DNA from: UBA3478 sp049596955
GTDB taxonomy: Bacteria; Bacteroidota; Bacteroidia; Flavobacteriales; Flavobacteriaceae
Assembly (NCBI GenBank): GCA_049596955.1
Contig: JBMYMD010000001.1
Location: 216,138-280,137, forward strand
Reading direction: 5' to 3'
DNA length: 64,000 bases
This document shows, in pieces, positions 44,086 to 51,155 of the stretch; the first letter of the stretch is position 1; each line of letters begins with the position of its first letter. The position numbers and the translations under genes were made by a program. A model generated the notes under the pieces. The model searched no databases. It saw nothing but the letters and a program-made list of their open reading frames with translations, and was not told the DNA's origin.

Positions 44086-44118
44086 ACACTTCGCTCTGTA
44101 TTCTGAGGAGATTTTTTC

Positions 44119-44151
44119 AAGGGTTTGTGTTTTTATAAACACACCTTTTTT
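44119..44151 (+). terminator. Second terminator-like hairpin after the operon
   Basis: AAGG, a gap, GTGTTT-TTAT-AAACAC, then CCTT and a run of T. A six-pair core stem is extended by AAGG/CCTT across an asymmetric internal loop. Confidence 0.5.
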
Positions 44152-44207
44152 ATCGGCTCGAATCCTTCCTTTTTGAATTTTTTTATGAATATAAATTGGA
44201 TTATAAA

Positions 44208-44227
44208 TTTTGTTCGAGCGAACAAAA
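44208..44227. promoter_or_regulatory. 20-base palindrome upstream of a secreted protein gene
   Basis: TTTTGTTCGAGCGAACAAAA: nine-base arms around a central AG. It lies 98 bases before the start at 44325, within the 334-base gap 43991-44324. No T-run follows on either strand, so a protein-binding site (TetR- or LexA-like symmetry) is more likely than a terminator. Confidence 0.5.
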
Positions 44228-44324
44228 GTTTTAAAGTGATTGTATAATTTAATAAATTTTCATACTAAGGTAGAATAAACATAATACGTTTATCACCTCG
44301 TTGTAGCCACTTTGAACAAAAAGA

Positions 44325-44789
44325 ATGAGAGTATTAAAAATTTTGATTTTATCAATCATAATGACTTATTGTGCAAGTGCACAGACAAAAGTTACCCCTA
44401 AATCGTTCCCAACGAATTTTTCAACCTCCGACTTTGAAAATTTAAAAAAGTTAAATGGAGATATTATAGCATTTGACGGAACGATAAAGCAAGAGAAGTT
44501 AAGTAGAAATAACACACCAATTTACTATCTAGAACTTGGAGAAGAAAAAGGAATTTGGACAACTCTTATGTTTAAAAATGATAAAAACGAAATTGGAGAC
44601 CAAATTAGAGTTGTGGGTTATTTGACTAAGGTTAAAGATTTACGTCCTGAAGAGAACTATCTAAATGGAGAAAAACTTATAGTTATTGTATTTGGGCTTG
44701 TTGATTTTGAAACTGAAAACTTTCTTTTTCTCGGCGGAGCAGAAAAACAGAAAAAAGAATGGATTAACGGAAAAATACCAACACAATAA
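44325..44789 (+). CDS. Secreted protein of unknown function, OB-like
   Basis: 154 residues with a signal peptide (MRVLKILILSIIMTYCASA, then Q). The body has alternating beta-type segments, GDIIAFDGTIKQEKL, PIYYLELGEEKGIWTTLMF and GDQIRVVGYLTKV, which look like an OB-fold as in exported tRNA_anti-like proteins. I do not recognise the family. AT-rich, alone, convergent with the FN3 protein gene. Confidence 0.7.
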   Translation: MRVLKILILSIIMTYCASAQTKVTPKSFPTNFSTSDFENLKKLNGDIIAFDGTIKQEKLSRNNTPIYYLELGEEKGIWTTLMFKNDKNEIGDQIRVVGYLTKVKDLRPEENYLNGEKLIVIVFGLVDFETENFLFLGGAEKQKKEWINGKIPTQ

Positions 44790-44863
44790 AAACTGGCTAC
44801 AATAATGGCTATACTTAATTATATATTATAAATATTTACCTCGAATTGACTCAGTTTAGATGG

Positions 44864-46495
44864 TCAAAACACCCGAATCGGGCGCACATATTTATTTATA
44901 TCCTCTATGTAATCAAGACGTAAATCACCTATTTGAGGGATACGTTCTCCAAAATATGCAACCCAAGCTTGAGAAGAAGTATACATCGATGAACTCCAGT
45001 ACCATGTTGACGCAAAATTACCGATATTCCCCATCCAACTACCTCGGCCAATATTATGATACATTTTATCTAATTCCCATTTTGATGGTAAAAACCAATC
45101 TTCGTACCCCCCGCCACTATAATCTAAGCACCTTTGAGCTGCATAATGACCCGGAGAAGCACATGTGTAAGCTGCAATTGCAATAGTGTTTGATAAACCT
45201 GAACCAATGCCATCATTTCGATACGCTCCCTCAATGTAGGTGCATCCCCAGGTAAATTGATTAAAAAGGTCAGAAGTTAAGTCATTCTGAGCCGCAATTA
45301 ATCCATGTGTTTCCCCTTCAATCCATCCAGAATCTTGAGGGTCGAAAATATGATACACTATCCCTCCATGAGCTAAATCACCAACACTTATTGCTGTTAA
45401 TGTATTAGAAAAATTACTTTCTAAACTTGCGCCAATGGCATTATTAGCAATGACTGTGAAACTATAATCTATACCACTGGTTAAACCACTAACCGTTATA
45501 GTACCACTTCCTTCTTGATATACAGTACTTGTTAAATCACCAGGGTTTGATACGGCAGTAAATGAGGTGATCGGTGAACCCCCATCGTCATCTGGTGCCG
45601 TGTAAGTAATTGAAGCTGCTCCGTTTCTTCCGGTAGCTAAACCTATTGTTGGTGGATCTGGCACTCCTAGTGGTGTTACAATATTCGACCAATCGCTTTT
45701 TTCACTAGGACCAACTGAATTAGTGGAATATATCCTAAATTTGTAAGCTTTTCCATTTTCCAAGCCATCAATGGTTACCGTACCACCTCCTGACTGTTCA
45801 AAAGTGTACTGGTCCCCAGCATCTGATTGTATAACATATGATGTAATTGATGAACCACCGTCATTTTCAGGAGCAGAAAATACAATTTCTACACTTTGAC
45901 TTAATGCAGTGACTGAATCAATTGATGGAACTCCGGGAAATGTTGCGGGTATTATTCCAATGGACCTAGGGCTTTCAGAACTTGTACCAATCGTATTGGA
46001 TGCGGTAACTACAAAATTATACTCAACTCCGTTTGTCAATCCTTCAACTTTTATAGTGCCACTTTCTGCCTGATTCAGTACACCTGTTAGACCTTCAGGA
46101 TCAGATGTTGCTGTATACGAAGTAATTGGAGTATTACCATCATTTAAAGGAGCAGTATAAGTAACATCCACTCTTCTGTCATATCTTGTTACTGTAACAA
46201 TCGTTGGAGCATCGGGAATGGTTATTGGATTAAACGAAATTGCCGCCCAATTTTTTCCATCATATAGCATAAATACTCCTCCATTTAAATCTGTTGCGAA
46301 TACAATTAAACCTGCAGCCGGATTTGATATAGAAAGGTATTCTGAAGTGGTCATTCTTGGAATTAAAAGACCTCCAGTAGTAGAAGAAATATCCAATGCC
46401 GCAGAAGTATCAGGAGTTGCCGTATTTATTCCTACCTGTCCGAAGGCACTTAAGGTTAACATTAACGTTGCTAAGAATGTAACAAATTGTTTCAC
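44864..46495 (-). CDS. Secreted surface protein: three FN3 domains and a DUF1566/Lcl-type C-terminus
   Basis: 543 residues, start GTG at 46495. Signal peptide (MKQFVTFLATLMLTLSAFG). Residues about 20-90 resemble the N-terminus of many Bacteroidota surface proteins (QVGINTATPDTSAALDISST, GGLLIPRMTTSEY). Three fibronectin type III repeats follow, each beginning PDAPTI, PGVPSI or PDPPTI and ending in a V/I-x-x-L-x-N-G-x-x-Y pattern. The C-terminal 170 residues match the DUF1566/Lcl domain (GGIVYHIF, DWFLPSKWELDKMY, YWSSSMY, YVRPIRVF). Function unknown. An adhesin or carbohydrate-binding role is plausible. No type IX sorting domain is visible. Confidence 0.85.
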   Translation of the reverse strand: MKQFVTFLATLMLTLSAFGQVGINTATPDTSAALDISSTTGGLLIPRMTTSEYLSISNPAAGLIVFATDLNGGVFMLYDGKNWAAISFNPITIPDAPTIVTVTRYDRRVDVTYTAPLNDGNTPITSYTATSDPEGLTGVLNQAESGTIKVEGLTNGVEYNFVVTASNTIGTSSESPRSIGIIPATFPGVPSIDSVTALSQSVEIVFSAPENDGGSSITSYVIQSDAGDQYTFEQSGGGTVTIDGLENGKAYKFRIYSTNSVGPSEKSDWSNIVTPLGVPDPPTIGLATGRNGAASITYTAPDDDGGSPITSFTAVSNPGDLTSTVYQEGSGTITVSGLTSGIDYSFTVIANNAIGASLESNFSNTLTAISVGDLAHGGIVYHIFDPQDSGWIEGETHGLIAAQNDLTSDLFNQFTWGCTYIEGAYRNDGIGSGLSNTIAIAAYTCASPGHYAAQRCLDYSGGGYEDWFLPSKWELDKMYHNIGRGSWMGNIGNFASTWYWSSSMYTSSQAWVAYFGERIPQIGDLRLDYIEDINKYVRPIRVF

Positions 46496-46610
46496 TTTAA
46501 AGAAGTTTATCTTAATAAAAGTGAACCTAGAAGACCAATTTAATATAAATTATTTCAAGAATCGCTCCAAAGCATTCCCTAGTTTGTTTTTGAATAGTTT
46601 TATTGCTTAA

Positions 46611-46715
46611 GTACTCTATCTTAATTCTAACAAAAATAAAGTTTGGGTTAAATATGAAAGTGAGGGTGAAAAATTAAAAACCAATGAATTATTCAGCTAC
46701 TTACATCAATATTAG
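46611..46715 (+). pseudogene. Short coding relic
   Basis: An open fragment of 34 codons with no start, including VWVKYESEGEKLKTNEL and ending SYLHQY-stop. The amino-acid make-up is protein-like, but I cannot assign a family. Probably the tail of a lost gene. Confidence 0.3.
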
Positions 46716-46773
46716 AGGAAGTTGAATTGTATATCGTACAAGGCGAGTGGGTAATTAAAAAAAGAAATTGTGC

Positions 46774-46864
46774 TGCAACTTTGAAAAATAGGAGAAACCA
46801 TAATGGACAAGCCATCGATAATCGACGGCTTTTTCTTTTTCTACAAGGCTTTAATGAAGTTGCA
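46774..46864. repeat. 91-base nested fold-back element
   Basis: Outer arms TGCAACTT (46774-46781) and AAGTTGCA (46857-46864) enclose GAAAAA and AGAAA segments facing TTTCT and TTTTC, and a core hairpin AAGCC-A-TCGA-TAA-TCGA-C-GGCTT (46809-46831). On the plus strand the core is followed by TTTCTTTTTC and could terminate transcription. The nested layout resembles a mobile fold-back or integron-type recombination site, but the usual core-site consensus is not met. Confidence 0.55.
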
Positions 46865-47045
46865 ACTTGTCTAAATATTTTTAATCGATTCACAATTGTA
46901 CATTCGAGAATTTGTGTTAATCTTATTTGGGGTAAAATATTAATTATACAACACAAAAAAATTACTTTCCCTCTTTCATCAATAAACGTAAAGATTAAAT
47001 CAAAAAATATTAAACAAAGAATTAAGTATGAATTTTCATTATTAA

Positions 47046-47249
47046 AATTATTTTTCAATTTTAGCTTTACTCATTCTCACGTCACTTTATGGTCTTAAGA
47101 AAAAGACTACAGAGATATATAATTTAAAAACATCATTTGCTGAAACTAAAGCAATGTACAAAGCGGATTTTTATATTACTAAGTCGCTAATTTTTGAGGA
47201 TAGATCTTCTAAATCTATTGGTGACACTCTTCTGCTTGGCACATCATAA
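47046..47249 (+). pseudogene. Start-less relic of a small exported protein gene
   Basis: 67 codons: a hydrophobic stretch (YFSILALLILTSLYGLKKK) that looks like a lipoprotein signal without its cysteine, then a charged body (TTEIYNLKTSFAETKAMY) and a normal stop. There is no ATG, GTG or TTG before the hydrophobic part, so it looks truncated or frameshifted. Family not recognised. Confidence 0.35.
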
Positions 47250-47290
47250 TTTATAATTACCAACCAATATAAAAAACCAAAGTATTTCCT

Positions 47291-47953
47291 ATGGAGCAAC
47301 TCACTAAGCAATTACTCATAATACATATAGCTGCAGGATTTGTTTCTTTAGCAACTGGATTAATCTCAATTATAAGTTCTAAAGGAGGTAAAATTCACAA
47401 GAAATCTGGTAAAATTTATTTTTATTCAATGACATTAGTTTTTGTTACTGCCATTATTATAGCCAGTTATAGATTTAATAGATTTTTATTTTTAATCGCC
47501 TTTTTAAGTTATTACAGTGTATTTGCTGGTGTGAGAAAACTGAAATTGAAAAATCTTCATAAGAATCAAAAACCAAAATGGTACGACTGGACGGCAGCAT
47601 TAATTAATGGTTTTGCAAATCTTTTTTTCATAGGGCTAGGTATTTATTTTTCAATTGAAAATGGATTTTTTAGTGGAGGAGCATTGCTATCTATTGGGTT
47701 TGGAATTGGAGGTTTAAGTATCTCCTATGTGAATCTTAAACCATTTATGATTAAACCCAAAAAGAGTTATCATTGGTGTTTATCTCATATTGGCAATATG
47801 CTTGGAGGTTACATCGCCACATCAACTGCATTTCTGGTCACCCTAAATGGAAAATTCGAAATAATCAACCCATCTTTAGGATTCGCTTTACCATCAATAA
47901 TTGGGGTTCCGTTAATAGTCTATTGGATTAAAAAAACAGAAAAAAATATGTAG
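47291..47953 (+). CDS. Integral membrane protein, DUF2306-like
   Basis: 220 residues with about six to seven membrane segments. The opening LLIIHIAAGFVSLATGLISI and the loop KGGKIHKKSGKIYFYSM are typical of DUF2306-type predicted membrane proteins of Bacteroidota, and a second histidine motif YHWCLSHIGNMLGGYIA follows. The paired histidines might bind heme or metal, which is only a guess. Alone on its strand; AT-rich. Confidence 0.65.
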   Translation: MEQLTKQLLIIHIAAGFVSLATGLISIISSKGGKIHKKSGKIYFYSMTLVFVTAIIIASYRFNRFLFLIAFLSYYSVFAGVRKLKLKNLHKNQKPKWYDWTAALINGFANLFFIGLGIYFSIENGFFSGGALLSIGFGIGGLSISYVNLKPFMIKPKKSYHWCLSHIGNMLGGYIATSTAFLVTLNGKFEIINPSLGFALPSIIGVPLIVYWIKKTEKNM

Positions 47954-47997
47954 GATAGTATTAACTATTGGGCTTCCCCTAGTTGAATTAATTTTTA

Positions 47998-48201
47998 CTA
48001 ACTTTTTTCAAAGTAAAAGAGTCCTTCAATTTTAATATCAAGATTCAGCGCTAACTTCAAACCTAATTCTAAGGATGGCTTATACTTGTATCGCTCAATT
48101 GAAATGATAGTTTGTCTGCTGACCCCAACAAGATCGGCCAATTCTTCTTGAGTTAATCCTTTTTGACATCTGACCGCCTTTAGATTATTTTTTAAAACCA
48201 T
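47998..48201 (-). CDS. Small XRE-family HTH regulator
   Basis: 67 residues, essentially one Cro/CI-type helix-turn-helix (CQKGLTQEELADLVGVSRQTIISIERYKY). This YozG/YgzD-like group is usually encoded beside a small membrane protein. Here such a gene precedes it with a one-base gap. It probably represses its own operon through the repeats at 48722-48765. Confidence 0.88.
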   Translation of the reverse strand: MVLKNNLKAVRCQKGLTQEELADLVGVSRQTIISIERYKYKPSLELGLKLALNLDIKIEGLFYFEKS

Positions 48202-48202
48202 G

Positions 48203-48685
48203 CTAATGAGTTCTCTGTAAGTAAAACTGATACGATGACTTTATAACAGAAATACCCGCTAGAAGTAAAAGACTCAAAAAAACAATTTCGCCTTCATTTA
48301 TGAACACCTTATTATCTAAAATTTGATCTTCTTGAGTGCTAAATAATTCCCCATTAAAGATTTTAGACTGAAAAATATACCCCACAATTATGACTAAGCA
48401 TAACTCATATAGCAAATAGCCCAGCTTGTATGACTTAGCATGAATCATATCATCTCTCTCGTCAGTGTTTTCAGTTTTTTTGAAAAGAACTTCTAATACC
48501 GTATAGGCAACAGAAAAATATATTACGGTAGAGATAACAATTTGGATTAATATTTCTTTCAATCCTTTCATCATGATCAGATCTTGTTCTTGATTTTCAT
48601 AAAAGTAAGGGAGGAAAACAAATGCAAATACTATGGAATAAAAGATGTCGATTAAGGTCGCTATATCCTTTTTTGAAAGTGTCAT
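48203..48685 (-). CDS. Four-helix membrane protein paired with XRE regulator
   Basis: 160 residues with four predicted membrane helices (IFYSIVFAFVFLPYFY; IQIVISTVIYFSVAYTVLEVL; LGYLLYELCLVIIVGYIF; EIVFLSLLLLAGISVI) and a cytoplasmic loop with KKTENTDERDDMIHAKSYKLGY, seen in DUF2178-type proteins. Function unknown. It forms a two-gene unit with the XRE regulator. Confidence 0.75.
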   Translation of the reverse strand: MTLSKKDIATLIDIFYSIVFAFVFLPYFYENQEQDLIMMKGLKEILIQIVISTVIYFSVAYTVLEVLFKKTENTDERDDMIHAKSYKLGYLLYELCLVIIVGYIFQSKIFNGELFSTQEDQILDNKVFINEGEIVFLSLLLLAGISVIKSSYQFYLQRTH

Positions 48686-48721
48686 GGGTTTTTAAAATTT
48701 TGTGTTGAATATTTATCAAAC

Positions 48722-48765
48722 GTTAAGTTTACTTTACAAAGATAATACACAATGTTAAGTTAACT
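48722..48765 (-). promoter_or_regulatory. Promoter with flanking direct repeats for the membrane protein/XRE operon
   Basis: On the complement TATCTTTG (48744-48737) is a perfect -7 element. It is flanked by GTTAAGTTTACT (48722-48733) and GTTAAGTTAACT (48754-48765), 11 of 12 bases identical and 32 bases apart, start to start. This is a good candidate for the operator of the XRE protein. Confidence 0.6.
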
Positions 48766-48943
48766 ATACATTTTGCCAAAAAATTTTTCGAAATAGATAA
48801 ATTATGAGTTTAACATTTAAAAAAAATCAGGCAATTACGAAAGCTTGAAAATAGTTGAAGGATTACCGTACTATAATTCAACTTTTTCAGTGAGTAACCT
48901 TAAGGTCAAAAAAATCGATTGCAATAAATAATCATTTGCACCA

Positions 48944-49606
48944 CTACTTTGAGTGTATTAATTCAGAAACCTTTTTAAAAACAAAGTACATTTCAGCCGC
49001 TATCTCATGACTTCGTTCTCGGTATTTGGCCAACTGCGCAGGAGTATGATCGAAAGCTTTTGGGTCTTCATAGGTAAGCGCTATTCTAGATTTAGCTCCT
49101 AATACTAAGGGGCAATTTTCATTGGCATGAGAGCAGGTCATTACAGCGATATAATTCTGAGCTGGATTATAGGCATCTTCATATTTTTTTGAAAAGCCGA
49201 TTAGAGGCTGAATATCTTCGCTAACTTTAAAATAGTATATGGGATTATCAGCCCCTTTATGACCAATGACTTCAGAGTGGATTCCCTTTTCAACCAAGAC
49301 TTGTTGAACAAGAGGAAAAAGTGCCGTTGCCTCTGTCCCACCAGAAAAACACTCTACAGTATTCAGGTTAAAATGTCGACTCATTACCCAAGCCCAGATT
49401 TGAGAGAGATGACTTCTTCTAGAGTTATGTGTACATATAAAATTCAAATTGCATTTCGTTTGACTTAAAATTTCACGCACAATGAGATTTGAAAAATCAT
49501 TTAACACTTCTTTTCTATCATTGTCAATATTTACGTTTTGAGCAATTTCCTCTATACTAGTTTGTATATTCTGATACATTGATTTTCTTGTTTTATATTC
49601 ATTCAT
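48944..49606 (-). CDS. Low-molecular-weight protein tyrosine phosphatase/arsenate reductase-like protein
   Basis: 220 residues. The phosphatase P-loop CX5R is in NFICTHNSRRSHLSQIWA (cysteine near residue 59). The general-acid aspartate is in YEDPKAFDHTPAQLAKYRERSHEIAAEM. The middle cysteines (VMTCSHANENCPLVLG) are as in thioredoxin-coupled arsenate reductases. It is placed directly after arsR, which argues for an arsenic or metal stress role, but no arsenite pump is present in the window. Function as phosphatase or arsenate reductase is open. Confidence 0.82.
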   Translation of the reverse strand: MNEYKTRKSMYQNIQTSIEEIAQNVNIDNDRKEVLNDFSNLIVREILSQTKCNLNFICTHNSRRSHLSQIWAWVMSRHFNLNTVECFSGGTEATALFPLVQQVLVEKGIHSEVIGHKGADNPIYYFKVSEDIQPLIGFSKKYEDAYNPAQNYIAVMTCSHANENCPLVLGAKSRIALTYEDPKAFDHTPAQLAKYRERSHEIAAEMYFVFKKVSELIHSK

Positions 49607-49607
49607 G

Positions 49608-49943
49608 TTAGGAACAGCAGTTTATCTGTTGTTGTTCAAATTGATTAAAAAAAGTCAGTAATGAACTTTGGATTTTAGACATAGCGTGCAAATCAATACA
49701 ATAACAAACCGAGGCGCCTTCAATTGTTCCTTTAATTAACCCCTTATTTTTGAGTTCTTTCAAATGCTGAGAAATAGTAGCTTGCGCAAGTCCTATTTCA
49801 GCCACGAGGTCACCACAAACGCAACTTTCTTGTTTAGCCAAATATTGAAGAATCCTTATTCTCGCAGGATGCGAAAGTACTCTTGTAATATCAGCTAGTT
49901 CATTTTGTTCAACTGTAAATAAATCAGTTCTACTTTTTCCCAT
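49608..49943 (-). CDS. ArsR/SmtB family transcriptional repressor
   Basis: 111 residues. The winged helix is seen in ITRVLSHPARIRILQYLAKQ and LAQATISQHLKELKNKGLIKG. A metalloid site is suggested by ESCVCGDLV (CxC in alpha-3, the ArsR position) and a C-terminal CC pair (QINCCS). It should sense As(III), Sb(III) or a thiol-reactive metal and repress itself and the downstream phosphatase gene (one-base gap). Its operator lies just upstream. Confidence 0.92.
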   Translation of the reverse strand: MGKSRTDLFTVEQNELADITRVLSHPARIRILQYLAKQESCVCGDLVAEIGLAQATISQHLKELKNKGLIKGTIEGASVCYCIDLHAMSKIQSSLLTFFNQFEQQQINCCS

Positions 49944-49947
49944 AATT

Positions 49948-49963
49948 ATCGCAATATTACGAT
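49948..49963. promoter_or_regulatory. ArsR-type operator
   Basis: ATCGCAATATTACGAT: a 16-base inverted repeat with 14 of 16 symmetric positions, four bases before the arsR start codon. It has the size and symmetry of ArsR/SmtB operators. Confidence 0.75.
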
Positions 49964-50013
49964 GAATTAGAAAATAATTAAATGCTTTAAGAAAAAAACT
50001 ATCTTCGAATACA

Positions 50014-50868
50014 ATGAACGGATCACATAGAATATTACTTTTCTTAGGACTTATTCTCTTAGTAAATTGCAGAGAACAAAGCGCAAAACAAAAAGTAAAT
50101 AAGCCTACAGTAATCCTAGATCAACCGCTGAAATTGGTTTGGTCTGATGAATTTGATTACGAAGGAGTGCCGGATGAGCAAAAATGGAAGCACCAAACTA
50201 TTGGTCCAAATCAGGGGCAATGGTTTAATGGTGAACAGCAGCATTATACCGCTAGTGAAAAAAATGCTTACGTTAGTAATGGCACCTTAAAAATAATTGC
50301 ACTCCAAGAAGAAATTACAACTAACGGAGTTTCTAAAATGTATTCATCAGCTCGGCTAAATTCAACCTTCCCATTTACTTATGGAAAAATTGAAGTTAAA
50401 GCAAAACTTCCTCAGGGTCAGGGAACTTGGCCAGCAATTTGGACACTCGGCACAAATATTAATGAGCTTGGCAACCCATTTGGGGACGAATTCGGTTCGG
50501 TTGGCTGGCCAAATTGCGGAGAGATTGATATCATGGAACAAAATGGATGGCAAAAATCTAAGACTATAGGTCATTTGCATTGGGGTAATACAAAAACAGG
50601 TAAATACGAAAACCAAGGCAGCACTTATGAGCTCAAAACATCCTCAAAAAATTATCATATTTACAGCGCTATCTGGAATAAAGACAGTATTCATATACAA
50701 GTAAACCAACAGACTTTTTTGTCAATCAAAAACTCTGAAGAATTGCCTTATGACAACCCACATTACCTTTTATTAAACTTAGCTGTTGGTGGAAATTTGG
50801 GTGGAAACTTACCTGACCAATGGGAACCACAAGTTTTTGAAATTGACTACGTTAGAATCTATCAATAG
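50014..50868 (+). CDS. GH16 beta-glucanase lipoprotein (laminarinase type)
   Basis: 284 residues. Lipoprotein signal with cysteine 19 (LILLVNC). The GH16 domain starts at KLVWSDEFDYEGVPDEQKW; the catalytic E-x-D-x-x-E is in CGEIDIMEQNG (about residue 170), and the substrate-groove pieces GQGTWPAIWTLG and IGHLHWGN are present. The intact EIDIME form is that of beta-1,3-glucanases rather than carrageenases or agarases. It would cut laminarin-like glucans at the cell surface. A TonB receptor gene follows 290 bases downstream, but susD is missing. Confidence 0.92.
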   Translation: MNGSHRILLFLGLILLVNCREQSAKQKVNKPTVILDQPLKLVWSDEFDYEGVPDEQKWKHQTIGPNQGQWFNGEQQHYTASEKNAYVSNGTLKIIALQEEITTNGVSKMYSSARLNSTFPFTYGKIEVKAKLPQGQGTWPAIWTLGTNINELGNPFGDEFGSVGWPNCGEIDIMEQNGWQKSKTIGHLHWGNTKTGKYENQGSTYELKTSSKNYHIYSAIWNKDSIHIQVNQQTFLSIKNSEELPYDNPHYLLLNLAVGGNLGGNLPDQWEPQVFEIDYVRIYQ

Positions 50869-50910
50869 CACTGAAGTAAAGGATCACAATATATTGATTG
50901 TTAACATTAA

Positions 50911-50939
50911 ATTTACATAAATTTTACATCTATGTAAAT
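50911..50939. repeat. Inverted repeat between GH16 and TonB receptor genes
   Basis: ATTTACAT (50911-50918) and ATGTAAAT (50932-50939) with ATTTTACAT between. Possible regulatory site for the receptor; no T-run directly after the stem. Confidence 0.35.
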
Positions 50940-51115
50940 CCGTCCTTTTTTCCATCTGAGACAACTCAAATAACAGATTACAAGTATTTCATAGAGATTA
51001 AAGAGAGTTGAGGATCGGTGATTGATAATTTCCTGATAATGCACTGCTTAACTAGACTTCTATTAAGCAACTTAATGTTAAATTTTACTTTACAAACACT
51101 ATCGATTATAAGATA

Positions 51116-51123
51116 TAATTTTG
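51116..51123 (+). promoter_or_regulatory. -7 element of the TonB receptor gene
   Basis: TAATTTTG fits TAnnTTTG exactly, 33 bases before the ATG at 51156. I find no good -33 element, which suggests help from an activator. Confidence 0.5.
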
Positions 51124-51155
51124 CGGAACTAAAATCAAACTTTAAAAAAACTACA

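Larger units (their letters stand above)
46496..47290. other. 795-base region of decayed sequence and a fold-back element
   Basis: No convincing intact gene. It holds a short open fragment with coding character (46611-46715), a strong hairpin nested in longer complementary arms (46774-46864) and a start-less frame (47046-47249). The longer frames that can be drawn across it lie on opposite strands over each other and have low-complexity composition. Confidence 0.5.

Noticed and set aside
44860..45186. Plus-strand frame opposite the end of the FN3 protein gene
   Set aside because: Shadow of a clear minus-strand domain (DUF1566/Lcl); no start context and no family pattern.
46774..46864. Integron attC site
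   Set aside because: The arms fold as expected in outline, but the RYYYAAC/GTTRRRY core is not met and no cassette array or integrase is present, so I report only a fold-back element.
46727..47098. Open frame of about 120 codons on the plus strand, with another of similar size on the minus strand across the same bases
   Set aside because: They overlap almost fully, have biased hydrophobic or lysine-rich make-up, run through a strong fold-back hairpin and show no family pattern. At most one could be real, and neither is convincing.
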